A DNA stretch of 64,000 bases from Agrobacterium tumefaciens (GCF_009649785.1 NZ_WJOK01000004.1:62001-126000); one strand, 5' to 3'; shown: positions 35,639 through 45,725, counted from the stretch's first letter. Translations and numbers: made by a program. Notes: generated by a model not told the origin, from the letters alone.

Positions 35639-36349
35639 ATGATCCAGAACCACATCTCCGAAAACCCGCCGGAAGGCACACTGCATCCGCAGGCCGCAGC
35701 AAGTGCGGCTGGCTATATCGGCATCATAGATCGTCGCATGCTGGAGCGGGAATGCCTCGCCCATAGTCTCAACTATCAATATGCGGACAGGCGCATCCTG
35801 ACCTTCTCCAATCTCGGCGAATGGCAACAGGCACGCGCGGAAATCGGCATGCCTGCTGCAGTTCTGGTCAGCGCCTGGCCCGGTCCGTCTGCAGAGACAA
35901 ACCGCGATCTTGCAGAGATTGTGGCTGCCGTGTCTCCGGCCGCCGTCGTCGTGCTCTCTGACGATCAGGATATCAATACCATTCTGGATACCATCGCTCT
36001 TGGCGTGCGCGGGTACATATCGAGTTCCGTCAGCATCGACGTCTGCGTCCAGGCGATCAGTCTTGCAATCGCGGGCGGCCGTTTCATACCGGCCAGCAGC
36101 GTCATGAACATGAAAAGTCTATTCGGCCTGACTGCACACGCATCCGTTCCTCCGACGAAATTTACAAGCCGTCAATCGGCTATTGCGGAGGCCTTGCGGT
36201 GCGGAAAGGCGAATAAGGATATCGCTCTGGAGCTGAACCTTTGTGAAAGCACCATCAAGGTGCATATCCGCAATATCATGAAGAAGCTTGGAGCAACGAA
36301 CCGCACGGAAGTTGCCTGCAAGATCGGCGACATGGCGTACGACCGCTAA
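35639..36349 (+). CDS. LuxR-family regulator with degenerate receiver (paralogue 2)
   Basis: A 236-residue regulator paralogous to the one at 27068. The receiver-like part begins YIGIIDRRMLERECLAHSL; the phosphoacceptor position is Ser (VLVSAWPG), the acidic pair is partly lost and the conserved Lys is replaced in VRGYISSS. The helix-turn-helix is intact (FTSRQSAIAEALRCGKANKDI, then STIKVHIRNIMKKLG). ATG 35639 has AGGGGG upstream. It ends 54 bases before the ExoP-like gene and may be in one transcript with the export genes, so it is a good candidate for local control of polysaccharide production. Confidence 0.87.
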   Translation: MIQNHISENPPEGTLHPQAAASAAGYIGIIDRRMLERECLAHSLNYQYADRRILTFSNLGEWQQARAEIGMPAAVLVSAWPGPSAETNRDLAEIVAAVSPAAVVVLSDDQDINTILDTIALGVRGYISSSVSIDVCVQAISLAIAGGRFIPASSVMNMKSLFGLTAHASVPPTKFTSRQSAIAEALRCGKANKDIALELNLCESTIKVHIRNIMKKLGATNRTEVACKIGDMAYDR

Positions 36350-36403
36350 GCACACGACATCCACTGACCGCTACCGAACGCCCCGCTTACAGCAGGAACC
36401 GTC

Positions 36404-38566
36404 ATGATCCAGTCGTCATCATCTCCGGTTGAGCAGGAAGGTATTTCCCGCTTCATATCCATACTGCGGGAGCGGCGCAGAGCCGTCTTCATCTGCTTTC
36501 TCGCCAGTTTCGCAATCGCGGCAATCGGCTATGCGCGAACCCCCATCCGTTACAAGGCCGAGGCAACCCTTGCGCTTGATGTCCGCAAGCTTCAGGCGCT
36601 CCCCACTGAATCCGTGGTCTCTCCGCTGCCTCAGGAAAGCCCGGTGCTTCGAACCGAACTCGACATCATCGGGTCAAGGTCCATGGCGGAACGGGTTCTC
36701 GTCATCCTGCAAAAAGATCGACTGCTCGAAGGGCGGCAACCCAACTCCGACCGGGCGGACGCCGACGCGATCGTGCTTGGCAACGACGCCGAGACATCGA
36801 AAATGATCGATAACCTCATGACCAATGTTCGTGTGATGAATGATGGCCGGTCGTATACAATCTACATATCCTATTACGCCAACGATCCGGCGCTTGCTGC
36901 GAAAGTCGCCAATGCTTTCGGAGCAGCCTATATCGACTACCAGATCGACCTCCAGACAACGGCAACCCGGCGTGTCAGCGCATGGCTCGGCGAGCGGCTG
37001 GTCAGTCTTCGGACGGAACTCGAGGAGTCTGAACGCCAGGCCTCGCAATTTCGCGAAAAATCCGGATTGATAGACACTGGTGGTCTTCCGTTGCAGTCGC
37101 AGCGTCTTTCAAGTCTAAATGTCGAGCTGACAACGCTACAGGCCAAGTTGGCGGGGTCAAGGGCGCGCCTGGCCACAGCACTCGAACTGCAGAAAAGCGG
37201 TGACGGGCTCGGGATCACCGAAGTTCTGTCCTCACCATCAATCCAGCTTTTAAGGGCCGAGCAGGCAAGGGTCATCAGAGCCATTGCCCAGATCGATGAA
37301 AGCGGCGCCGTCATGAGCCCAGAGCGGCCGCAGTTATCCTCCCAGCTCAGTTCACTCAACAAGCAAATCGATTCAGAGATCGCCCAGATCATCGCTGCAT
37401 TGCGCAACGAGATCGAGGTCAACGAAAAACAGCGGCAGGAAGTAGAGGCCAGCCTCAATGATGTGCAACGCGCCATTTCCACGACGGATATGGCAATGGT
37501 TCAATCCGGGCAACTTGACCGGGAAGCAGCAGCGAACCGCTCGATCTACGAGACATACCTCGCACGCTACAAGCAGACCATCGAACAGGACGGTATCGCA
37601 ACTGCCGAGGCTCGGATCATATCGAGCGCCATGCCTTCCCGTAAACCGACCAGTCCTGACGAGCGTCTGTGGGCAGTGGTCGCGCTTCTTCTCGGTTGCA
37701 GCACCGGTTTAGCGGCAGCTTTTATCCTGAACTTTACGGACCGGTCCGTTGGCTCCATCACGTCTCTTCAACAGAAAACCGGACTGAACGTCATTGGGAG
37801 CATTCCACGCATTTCCTTCAGAGAGCTCCAGAACACGCCCGGAAAATTCAGCAGCGGCGCGGCGGATTTCTACAGCGCGTTTGCCGACCTTCAGACCCAC
37901 ATACAGTTGGCCGAGAGCAAGGCGAAAGTGATAGCCTTCACCTCTTCGGCCGATGGGGAAGGCAAGACGTTCGTGATCGCCAATCTTGCCAGATCTCTTG
38001 CGATGAGCGGCGTTAATCTGCTGCTGATCGATGCCAATCTGCGGAACCCGGCTCTCGGGAGGGAATTCGATGTGGGATCGACGTTGCATATTGGCCAGGC
38101 GGTCAGCCGTGAGGTGTCTCTGGACGACATCATCCAACGCGATCAGGCCTCCGGGGTCGACATCATCGTCGCCGAGAAAAGCGACCTGCCGCCAAATCTT
38201 GTTCTTGGAAGCAAGCGCTTCGCCGGCCTGATTGCAGAGGCGAGACAGCGATACGAACTGGTATTGATCGAGGCCCCATCCGTTGCCCATGACCTAGACC
38301 TGTTGCGGATCGCCACCCTGTCGGATGCCGTATCATTCGTGGTCCGGCAGGACGTCGCAGATGGCACGGGCATGAAAAATGCCGTCATCAAACTGCGGGT
38401 CGCGGGCCGGCCGATCACAGGCATCATCCTCAACGGAATCCGACGCCCGAAAAAGCGCCATCCCCCAGTCTGGCCGAGGATTTTCCGGGACTGGAATACT
38501 CATTTCAAGCTGCGGAAACGGGCGACCAGTCTGCGCCCCCCGGCTGTCGTCCATAGCGAGAGGTGA
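36404..38566 (+). CDS. ExoP/Wzc-like polysaccharide co-polymerase with degenerate BY-kinase domain
   Basis: A 720-residue inner-membrane protein. Residues about 25-45 and 420-445 are transmembrane helices bracketing a periplasmic Wzz-type domain with long coiled coils (about 190-380). The cytoplasmic ATPase part has a Walker A-like SADGEGKTF (about 512-520) and a Walker A'-like LLLIDANLRNP (about 540). The Walker B position reads LVLIEAPS, with Glu623 where bacterial tyrosine kinases have Asp, and the C-terminal 45 residues have no tyrosine, so the usual autophosphorylation cluster is absent. It should still set chain length or couple to the outer-membrane channel. ExoF-like gene follows after 3 bases. 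Confidence 0.88.
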   Translation: MIQSSSSPVEQEGISRFISILRERRRAVFICFLASFAIAAIGYARTPIRYKAEATLALDVRKLQALPTESVVSPLPQESPVLRTELDIIGSRSMAERVLVILQKDRLLEGRQPNSDRADADAIVLGNDAETSKMIDNLMTNVRVMNDGRSYTIYISYYANDPALAAKVANAFGAAYIDYQIDLQTTATRRVSAWLGERLVSLRTELEESERQASQFREKSGLIDTGGLPLQSQRLSSLNVELTTLQAKLAGSRARLATALELQKSGDGLGITEVLSSPSIQLLRAEQARVIRAIAQIDESGAVMSPERPQLSSQLSSLNKQIDSEIAQIIAALRNEIEVNEKQRQEVEASLNDVQRAISTTDMAMVQSGQLDREAAANRSIYETYLARYKQTIEQDGIATAEARIISSAMPSRKPTSPDERLWAVVALLLGCSTGLAAAFILNFTDRSVGSITSLQQKTGLNVIGSIPRISFRELQNTPGKFSSGAADFYSAFADLQTHIQLAESKAKVIAFTSSADGEGKTFVIANLARSLAMSGVNLLLIDANLRNPALGREFDVGSTLHIGQAVSREVSLDDIIQRDQASGVDIIVAEKSDLPPNLVLGSKRFAGLIAEARQRYELVLIEAPSVAHDLDLLRIATLSDAVSFVVRQDVADGTGMKNAVIKLRVAGRPITGIILNGIRRPKKRHPPVWPRIFRDWNTHFKLRKRATSLRPPAVVHSER

Positions 38567-38569
38567 AAC

Positions 38570-39829
38570 ATGCGCTTCGTGACAAGGTCCAAGGGCTTTT
38601 CCTTGATGATGGCCAGCACCACCTTTCTGTCTCTCGCCGTTTGCCAATTACCGGCCGCCGCAGATGGCACGAACTACAAGGTGGCTACCGGCGACGTCTT
38701 GACGATCTCCGTCTATGGCGACCCGGGCCTGACCGGCCTCTTCCCCGTCAGTGCAGATGGAACGATCGGTTATCCGCTTCTTGGCAACGTCAACGTGGTC
38801 GACCAGACAGTGAACGAAATCGGTGCGCGGATCAGCCGCGATCTGGCAAGCCATGTGGCAAACCGCTCCGTTGCCGTTGCGGTCAAGGAATATGCTCCGA
38901 TCTTCGTTGTCGGCGACGTCCAGAAGCCGGGAAAATATGAATACCGTCCCGGCATGATCGTGCTTGAACTCTTCGCACTCGGCGGCGGATTGCGCGAGTC
39001 GAATGCACAGAGGGATACCTCGGGCATACAGTTGATCTCTGCCCAACAGGAATATGAAGACATGTCGATGCAACTCCTGTCGCAGGATATCCGGCGCGTC
39101 CGACTGGAAGCGGAACTCAACGACACCGAATTTGAATATAAGGGCGACGAAATCGGACTCGTCCGGGATCGCACCGCACTGGAGAAGATCGTAGAATCTG
39201 AAAAAAGTCTGTTTCGCCTTCGCCTCTCGGCGCAGCAAGACGAAAAGACCAACCTCGAGGTCCAACGACAGAACTTCATTCAGGAAATAGACACGCTCCA
39301 GAAAAGCAACGTCATGCGCACCCAGCAACTAGAGTTGCTCGACATGGACGTCAACGCCTCGAAGGAGCTTGTCACGCGCGGTGCAGCCTCAGAATCAGCA
39401 CTGAGAGAGCGTAAGCGCGAACTGCTATCCATGAACCAGCAGGTGCTGGAATCGACATCGTTTCTGGCGCGCGCGCAACAAAACAAAAGCGAAGTAGAGC
39501 GGCGTATTCTGGAGCTGAAAAGCAAAAGGCACAATGACGCCGCGACCGAATTGCGGGAAACCTCCCTGGACATCATGCGTTTGAAGAAAAAGCTGGCCTT
39601 CAGCCTTCAATCCATGGCCGAGATCGGCTCGACGGCGCGGCGGGTTTCCAGCCTCGAGGACATGATCCAGACCAAATTTTTCATCGTGCGTCAGGTTGCA
39701 GGTACATACCGCGAAACAGCTGCGGACGAGCATACGCAGGTCCGGGCGGGAGACGTTGTGCGCGTCCGCCTGTCGGTATCCGGCAGAGACCCTGTTTCAG
39801 CGGCAGTCGTCACAGGAAGCGTCAACTAA
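38570..39829 (+). CDS. Polysaccharide export protein, ExoF/Wza family
   Basis: A 419-residue exported protein. After a signal peptide (about residues 1-31) the Poly_export domain begins YKVATGDVLTISVYGDPGL, then FPVSADGTIGYPLLGNV, and an SLBB-like domain FVVGDVQKPGKYEYRPGM. Residues about 150-350 are a long helical coiled-coil region, as in ExoF, and the C-terminus (VRAGDVVRVRLSVSGRDPV) resembles a second beta domain. It lacks the lipobox Cys of Wza. It would form the periplasmic or outer-membrane conduit with the ExoP-like partner. GAGAGG lies before ATG 38570. Confidence 0.88.
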   Translation: MRFVTRSKGFSLMMASTTFLSLAVCQLPAAADGTNYKVATGDVLTISVYGDPGLTGLFPVSADGTIGYPLLGNVNVVDQTVNEIGARISRDLASHVANRSVAVAVKEYAPIFVVGDVQKPGKYEYRPGMIVLELFALGGGLRESNAQRDTSGIQLISAQQEYEDMSMQLLSQDIRRVRLEAELNDTEFEYKGDEIGLVRDRTALEKIVESEKSLFRLRLSAQQDEKTNLEVQRQNFIQEIDTLQKSNVMRTQQLELLDMDVNASKELVTRGAASESALRERKRELLSMNQQVLESTSFLARAQQNKSEVERRILELKSKRHNDAATELRETSLDIMRLKKKLAFSLQSMAEIGSTARRVSSLEDMIQTKFFIVRQVAGTYRETAADEHTQVRAGDVVRVRLSVSGRDPVSAAVVTGSVN

Positions 39830-40052
39830 GAGAGACGAGCGTCTCCGACGCCCCTGCTTGAGCGGCCCTGAAAGCAGCTACCGCTTTTGGAGAGCTATAG
39901 CGCCATGTCGCAATTTGCTATCCTCAATAGTGCCCTCCAGCAGTCTCGTAGGACCAGCACCAATCAAAAGAGTTTGCCGGCGTTCCGATCGGTAGGATCT
40001 CGATTTCCTCCACAGAATAGAAACGACCGGTACCACTGCCAGGGAGACGGAG

Positions 40053-40349
40053 ATGGAATCTGCGAACGTTCCGGTCGGTTATCATATGGTCAGGCAGCGT
40101 GCCGTCATCATCGTGAACGGCGAGAAAGGGCTGCAGCCCGTCAATGTGACACAGGATGCACTGAACGACATCCAGTCCCCACCGCGGTGCGATGCGCAAC
40201 GTCTGGCGCAATTCGTCGACGTGTTTGCAACGATAGCGGCATCCAAAATCGAGAAGGGAATGTTCGCGTTCGATGGACGGATTTGGATCACAGCGACCGA
40301 CGTGCATGCCTGGCTCAATTTGGCGGCGGAAAACGGGGCCGCCAAGTAA
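40053..40349 (+). CDS. Small DUF1488-like protein
   Basis: A 98-residue protein, probably cytoplasmic (no signal or membrane segment). The pattern VTQDALNDIQ, then AQFVDVFATIAASKIEKGMF and WITATDV resembles DUF1488, small rhizobial proteins of unknown role, but the resemblance is loose. GGAGACGGAG lies just before ATG 40053. It stands alone, 223 bases after the export gene, in a stretch with no other gene I can support. Confidence 0.55.
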   Translation: MESANVPVGYHMVRQRAVIIVNGEKGLQPVNVTQDALNDIQSPPRCDAQRLAQFVDVFATIAASKIEKGMFAFDGRIWITATDVHAWLNLAAENGAAK

Positions 40350-40889
40350 CGTCTCTCAAACTCTAACGCTTTTGTCCCTATACTTTTACCCCAAGCGCGA
40401 AAATTCGGCGCACAGCACATGGATGGATGCGAACCCTACCGCTTATAGCTAGATTGAACCGAAACGATAAAAGCGGTTTGTAAGAGTAACCCGTCGCCCC
40501 CTGATACTTTGGCGGGTCCCTGGCAACCGGGGTTACCCGGTAACTGGGAGGGCTCGCTCGTTCAACCGGGCGAGCCTATTTGCGTTCGGCACAAACCGTC
40601 ACCAGCGCCGCGCAAATCTTGTTGCGCCGACGGGTTGAGATTGAAATTTGCAAGAATATTACCCTCGTCAAACTGGAACCACAGATCGCTCGCCACTCAT
40701 GGAGTAACGAACGATCCGTCGGTCCCCTCGCCTGAAATGAAAACCGTCGAGCCTTGATCTCAATGGCCAGTGGCATCGTATTGCCTTGATTGATTGAGCC
40801 ATATTCGCCACTTTCCGGCAGCTCGTCAATTCACCGCAGATACGTCATTAGAGGTACCTTGCCGGGATTTTCGGGGAATAGACTCCGGT
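40350..40889. other. 540-base intergenic with two GC-rich inverted repeats
   Basis: No gene is supported. There is a GTTACC-C-GGTAAC repeat (40532-40544) and, 6 bases on, a hairpin GGCTCGC/GCGAGCC (40551-40557 with 40570-40576) followed by TATTTGC. The second could be a weak terminator for the plus-strand small gene although the T-run is poor. The beta-helix gene ends at the right edge. Confidence 0.4.
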
Positions 40890-43364
40890 TCAATCAGGTG
40901 TCAGCCTTGCAGCATTGGAGGACGATTTAACGGTGCCGGCCTTTGGCCCCTCGTTTCCCACTGCAAAACCGCTCCATGTAGAGCCGACATTTACCCAGCT
41001 GTTCTGCGGATGCATCGTCACGAAGCCCGCACTTTGAACGGGCCCTGGCGTTCCTCGGGTAAAATGATTGTCGTAGAGCACCGTGTTGATCCGCCTTGAG
41101 CGTTCGGCCGGTCCGGCCTTGAAGCTGCCGTCGTGCGTCCACATGAGTTTGTAGGCATCTACGAAGCCGTAACGGACGTTGGCGAAGGTATTTCCATCGA
41201 AGACCGTCCCATTATAGTCGGCGCCGGGATGGTTCCAGGTTTCATATTCGACGCCGATATAGGCGATATCCGTGAACCTGTTCCTGCGATAAATATTCCC
41301 CAGACCGCCCCAGATGCCGGGAACGCCGGAATCCGCGAATGTCGTGCCGACATAGAGGCCGCTGTTGCTGCGTGTAACACTGTTGTTGGAATATTGCAGG
41401 AAATACGGGCTGAGTCCCCGCGTCGAGTCCAGCGCAACCGTCATCATGCCATGTCGCATCTGAGAGATGCGGTTGCTGTCGACCACCACGTCATAGACGT
41501 TGCCGTAGAGAAGAACGCCGGTGGAATCGGAATCATGCTCCGCATAGCTTGCCCTGCCATCGAACACATTATCGTATATCACGGCTCTCGATGCGGTCGC
41601 TGCCAGAGCAAAACGGCTCGTTCGATCCGGCACGACATTCCAGGGTTGCTCGAGCAGAACGACAGATCCGTCCGTCGACGCGATGTGACGGTGTTGCCCG
41701 GCCCCTCGCCCGCCAACGATGACGAGATCGAAGCCGCCCGGCTTGGCATCCCCCAGATCCGACAGGGATTTGAAGGTAACCGAGTTCGAGGAAGCGCGGA
41801 CGAAATCGTTTTTAAGCTTGCTCCCGACGATCTCGAAGCAGATCTGTTCGCCCTTGTTGCAATCGACCTTGGTGCAGTCGTGGGGCGCGGCGTTTCGCGA
41901 GATGTTTTTCTCAAAATAGAGGTTTCGCATGCTCCCGAAATGCGCCTGGCCAACAAAAAAACGTCCTATGCCATGACCGTCGTCGCGGCTTTCATCCGCA
42001 TTTGTCAGCTCGTTGTCCATCATGGCGAAATCGCGCCCACCCCATAGCGCGACGACGGATTCGCCGTAACCCGTCATCCGAAACCGATTGTTGGAGAAAA
42101 ACACCTGCCGGCTCGCGCCGTAAAAGGATCCGTTCTCGATCAGCTCGGACGCATGCACAAAAAGACCTACGGTGTCCTGGGCATCGAACGCCGGCACGCC
42201 CCAGGCGTCGATACGTACGGAATCCAGCCGTGTGTTTTTGGTGTTGCGCAAAGCAAGAAGAGGTTTACCTGCAATGTTGCGGTTGGCATTGAGGGTCAGG
42301 TTTCCGAACCGGGTGTCGTCGCCATTAACGACAACCATGCTCTGATCAATCCCGTGGTTCAGCCTGATCTCCGTTTTGTTCACCCCTTCCCCGAACCACG
42401 CCACATTGGCGGGCGCAATCAAAGGCTTTGTCACGAGATAAATCCCGGCGGGGAAATACAAAACCGATGGCGCCGTTGCGGCCGCGGCGTCGAGCGCGCG
42501 CAAGATGGCTGCGGTGTCGTCGGTCATGCCATCGCCCGCTGCCCCGAATTGCCTGGCATCGATGCGCTTTTTATCCTGCGCCGCCCATGGCGATTGCGAC
42601 AGGACCTCAAGCGTCAGCGGACCGCTCCAGCCGAAGCGGCCGCCATGGGTATTGTGAACCCAGACTTCATAGTTACCCGGTGGCAGAGCCGGCACCTCGA
42701 AATCGACCTTGAAGGGGTTGACGGAGATTGCCGGAACATACGAGCCGGCAACAGCGACCGGCTTGATATAGAGATAGGATTGGCTGGTCCCGTTGGACCG
42801 CGAAAGGTTGCGTCCATAGACCGAGACGATGGCTCCCGGCGCTGCGGCATCGGGCCCGATCCACCAGCTTTCCGTGCGATTGATTGCGAAGCTGCGCCCT
42901 TGAACAGTGCTACCCTGGGGCCTGATCAGGTAGGTGGACCATGAAGGAAGCGTGGCTGGCAGCAGCAGCGTCGCCGCCGTCGCGTCAGCCGTCAGCGACG
43001 CCAACGGTGTCACCACGCCCTCCGCGGCACCGGGGTGTTGCGAAAAGACTTCGAAACCCGTTCGTCCATCGAGATCGACACCGGTCATCGAGACAACCTC
43101 GCCAGGGCCCGCCGTTCTCGAAATTTCCGCGATTGCCGGCCCCTTGCCGCCTACCCCTGTCCACGGCGGATTGAAGGCATCCGCATCATCCGGCAATCGT
43201 GGTTCTGGAACAGGTATCGGGAAACCGAACTGCCGTGGATCAGGTTGGCTGGCTTGCTCTTGCCCTCCCCGCACCGCAGGCTGCCCGGCAGACGAGAGAC
43301 CCGAAAATGCGAGCACAAGGGCGGCAAGCAAAATCGATAATATCAGGGCATTTGGCGATCTCAT
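40890..43364 (-). CDS. Secreted right-handed beta-helix protein (pectate lyase 3/GH28-related)
   Basis: An 824-residue exported protein. The signal peptide is NALILSILLAALVLAFSGLS. Residues about 75-260 hold two IPT/TIG-like sandwiches (GEVVSMTGVDLDGRTG; GAIVSVYGRNLSRSNG). At about 275 the Pectate_lyase_3 start IDARQFGAAGDGMTDDTAAI appears, followed by a beta-helix of repeated short strands with NN/SN turns (FFSNNRFRMTGYG, YSNNSVTRSNSG). Such proteins are polysaccharide lyases, hydrolases or epimerases. It is coupled (ATGA) to fcl, so it probably acts on the fucose-containing product or is a surface adhesin. The ATG at 43364 is at the signal peptide. Confidence 0.83.
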   Translation of the reverse strand: MRSPNALILSILLAALVLAFSGLSSAGQPAVRGGQEQASQPDPRQFGFPIPVPEPRLPDDADAFNPPWTGVGGKGPAIAEISRTAGPGEVVSMTGVDLDGRTGFEVFSQHPGAAEGVVTPLASLTADATAATLLLPATLPSWSTYLIRPQGSTVQGRSFAINRTESWWIGPDAAAPGAIVSVYGRNLSRSNGTSQSYLYIKPVAVAGSYVPAISVNPFKVDFEVPALPPGNYEVWVHNTHGGRFGWSGPLTLEVLSQSPWAAQDKKRIDARQFGAAGDGMTDDTAAILRALDAAAATAPSVLYFPAGIYLVTKPLIAPANVAWFGEGVNKTEIRLNHGIDQSMVVVNGDDTRFGNLTLNANRNIAGKPLLALRNTKNTRLDSVRIDAWGVPAFDAQDTVGLFVHASELIENGSFYGASRQVFFSNNRFRMTGYGESVVALWGGRDFAMMDNELTNADESRDDGHGIGRFFVGQAHFGSMRNLYFEKNISRNAAPHDCTKVDCNKGEQICFEIVGSKLKNDFVRASSNSVTFKSLSDLGDAKPGGFDLVIVGGRGAGQHRHIASTDGSVVLLEQPWNVVPDRTSRFALAATASRAVIYDNVFDGRASYAEHDSDSTGVLLYGNVYDVVVDSNRISQMRHGMMTVALDSTRGLSPYFLQYSNNSVTRSNSGLYVGTTFADSGVPGIWGGLGNIYRRNRFTDIAYIGVEYETWNHPGADYNGTVFDGNTFANVRYGFVDAYKLMWTHDGSFKAGPAERSRRINTVLYDNHFTRGTPGPVQSAGFVTMHPQNSWVNVGSTWSGFAVGNEGPKAGTVKSSSNAARLTPD

Positions 43365-44356
43365 CTTGCCGCTTGTCGTAACATATCCGATTGCAGCGAC
43401 TTCGGTTGTCGCCACCACTCATACAAATCCTGAATTCCGTATCTGAGCTCGACCGTCGAGTTCCAGCCAAGCGCGTTGAGCCGCGAGCAATCGAGCAGCT
43501 TTCTGGGGGCTCCATCCGGTTTGCTGGTGTCAAAAACGATCTGCCCATCGTAGCCGACGATGCCTGCAATCAGATGGGCGAGATTGCGGATGGATATCTC
43601 CCGCCCCGAGCCGATATTGATCAGCGGAAAATGCGCCGATGATTTCATGAGGAAGCAACAGGCATCCGCCAGATCGTCCACATGGAGAAACTCCCGCAGA
43701 GGACTGCCGGTGCCCCATAGAACAATCTTGTTCTGGCCGCTGATTTTCGCTTCATGCATTCTCCTGATCATCGCAGGAATGACGTGTGAGCTTTGCGGAT
43801 CGAAATTGTCGTTCAGCCCGTAAATATTGGTCGGCATGACGGAGACGCAATTCAGGCCGTACTGACTGGAGTAGAATTGGGAAAGCTTGAGCGCCGCGAT
43901 CTTCGCAATCGCGTAGGCCTCGTTGGTAGGCTCCAAAGGGCCTGTCAAAAGGGCATTTTCCGTGATCGGCTGCGCTGCGAATTTCGGGTAGATGCAGCTA
44001 GATCCCATCCAGAGAAGCTTTTCAACACCGATATCGGCAGCCGATTTCATGATATTCATCGAAATTAGCGTATTGGTGTAAAGAAAGTCCGCCGGATAGG
44101 CCGCATTTGCTGCGATGCCTCCAACCTTGGCGGCAGCGACAAAAATGACCTCAGGTCTTGCCGCCGCCATCCATTGCTCCGTCTCGTACTGTCGGGTCAG
44201 ATCGAGCTCGCTGCGAGAGACTTTGAGAATTTCGCAATTTTCGCGCTGGAGACGTCGCACGAGTGCCGAGCCGACCATTCCGGTATGGCCGGCAACCCAG
44301 ACGCGCTTGCCATTCAAGCTGAACGGGATTTCTTGCGATTTATGCGACGAATTCAT
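43361..44356 (-). CDS. fcl: GDP-L-fucose synthase
   Basis: A 331-residue SDR that converts GDP-4-keto-6-deoxymannose to GDP-L-fucose by 3,5-epimerisation and NADPH reduction. [14 protein letters not shown] binds cofactor; the catalytic Cys is in MGSSCIYP, the Tyr/Lys in [11 protein letters not shown] and the His in [15 protein letters not shown]. All active-site residues are kept. The N-terminus is about 12 residues longer than in E. coli Fcl. It overlaps the end of gmd by 17 bases and the beta-helix gene by 4, so the three are one operon. Confidence 0.95.
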   Translation of the reverse strand: MNSSHKSQEIPFSLNGKRVWVAGHTGMVGSALVRRLQRENCEILKVSRSELDLTRQYETEQWMAAARPEVIFVAAAKVGGIAANAAYPADFLYTNTLISMNIMKSAADIGVEKLLWMGSSCIYPKFAAQPITENALLTGPLEPTNEAYAIAKIAALKLSQFYSSQYGLNCVSVMPTNIYGLNDNFDPQSSHVIPAMIRRMHEAKISGQNKIVLWGTGSPLREFLHVDDLADACCFLMKSSAHFPLINIGSGREISIRNLAHLIAGIVGYDGQIVFDTSKPDGAPRKLLDCSRLNALGWNSTVELRYGIQDLYEWWRQPKSLQSDMLRQAAR

Positions 44357-45410
44357 TTCTTCCCTCTTCCAACATCACGAGGCGAAGATCCGCTTCGACC
44401 ATTTCCTGAACGAGGTCGCAAAAGGAAGTCGAGTGGCTCCAGTTGAGTTTCCTGCGCGCCTTGCTGGGGTCGCCGAGAAGAAAATCCACTTCCGCGGGAC
44501 GAAAATATCTGGGATCGATTTCGATGATCGTATTGCCGGTTTTGGCGTCGTATCCCACTTCGTCACTGCCATCGCCGTTCCACTCGATGGTCTTGCCGAC
44601 CACGCCGAAAGCAAGCTCGACGAATTCCCGCACCGTATGTGCCTCGCCGGTTGCGAGCACATAGTCCTCGGGTATTTCCTGCTGCACGATACGCCACATG
44701 CCTTCAACATAATCGCGCGCATGCCCCCAGTCCCTCTTTGCGTCGAGATTACCAAGACGCAGCTTGCTCACGAGACCGCGTTCGATGGCGGCAACGCCGC
44801 GCGTGATTTTCCGCGTGACGAATGTCTCCCCGCGAATGGGGCTCTCATGGTTGAAGAGAATGCCGTTGGATGCGTGAAAGCCGTAACTTTCCCGGTAATT
44901 GACCGTCATCCAGTATGCGTAGAGTTTTGCCGCAGCATAGGGGCTTCTCGGATAGAACGGCGTACCCTCGTGCTGAGCAACAGTGCCCATCCCCCCGAAC
45001 AGCTCCGACGTGGATGCCTGATAAAACCGGCAACGGTCGCCGAGGTTCAGAATGCGCATGGCTTCCAGCAGCCTCAGCGTGCCAAGCGCATCCGCATTTG
45101 CCGTATATTCCGGCGTCTCGAAGCTGACCTGGACATGGCTTTGGGCGCCGAGATTATAGATCTCGTCGGGCTGGACCTCCTGAATGACCCGGCACAGGTT
45201 CGTGGCGTCCGTCAGGTCACCGAAGTGAAGACGAAAGCGAAGGTTTTCCTCGAAGGGATCTTGATAAAGATGATCGATCCGGCCGGTGTTGAATGAGGAA
45301 GACCGCCTTTTCAGGCCGTGCACGATATATCCCTTGGCAAGCAGCAATTCACTGAGATAAGCGCCGTCCTGCCCGGTTACGCCGATAATCAAGGCTCTCT
45401 TGTCTACCAT
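44340..45410 (-). CDS. gmd: GDP-mannose 4,6-dehydratase
   Basis: A 356-residue NADP-dependent dehydratase making GDP-4-keto-6-deoxymannose from GDP-mannose, the first step toward GDP-L-fucose. [17 protein letters not shown] is the cofactor loop, followed by [35 protein letters not shown] (Tyr-x-x-x-Lys) and [13 protein letters not shown], all family-typical. ATG 45410 is preferred over the longer frame to 45494 because it gives the normal N-terminus with GGGAG about 9 bases upstream. The GDP-mannose-producing enzymes are not in the window. Confidence 0.95.
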   Translation of the reverse strand: MVDKRALIIGVTGQDGAYLSELLLAKGYIVHGLKRRSSSFNTGRIDHLYQDPFEENLRFRLHFGDLTDATNLCRVIQEVQPDEIYNLGAQSHVQVSFETPEYTANADALGTLRLLEAMRILNLGDRCRFYQASTSELFGGMGTVAQHEGTPFYPRSPYAAAKLYAYWMTVNYRESYGFHASNGILFNHESPIRGETFVTRKITRGVAAIERGLVSKLRLGNLDAKRDWGHARDYVEGMWRIVQQEIPEDYVLATGEAHTVREFVELAFGVVGKTIEWNGDGSDEVGYDAKTGNTIIEIDPRYFRPAEVDFLLGDPSKARRKLNWSHSTSFCDLVQEMVEADLRLVMLEEGRNEFVA

Positions 45411-45725
45411 CCACCACATCTCCCAGCGGTTCCGGCCCCGGATGGCGCCTCCTTGAAAGGTATAACGAGGCCTTGCGCATCGGCAGCATACCAAAAGGGA
45501 GAGGACGGCCGGTCAGAACCGGCTGATTAACCGTCCACCACGTCGACATCTGCCTTTAAGAGGAGGCAGGGTGGGTATCCCCGCTTCCGACTTAAGCCTT
45601 TTGGTCGAGTTGCAGGTCACGCAGGCCGTGCCAGACTTCAAAAATACAACGCCGGGTCGCGCACGATCTTTACGATAACAGGGAGCGCGAGACGACATCA
45701 TCTACGGTTCATGGAGGCGGATTGG
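45411..45725. other. Divergent interval between gmd and methyltransferase
   Basis: No gene is supported. A short palindrome GCCGGT-CAGA-ACCGGC lies at 45508-45523. Both flanking genes need promoters here; I cannot assign them. Confidence 0.4.

Noticed and set aside
41133-42047. A 304-codon plus-strand frame opposite the beta-helix gene
   Set aside because: No motif or start signal; the minus strand has a signal peptide and a family match.
44115-45296. A 393-codon plus-strand frame opposite gmd and fcl
   Set aside because: The minus strand encodes two enzymes with complete active sites; the plus frame spans both genes and their overlap without any domain.
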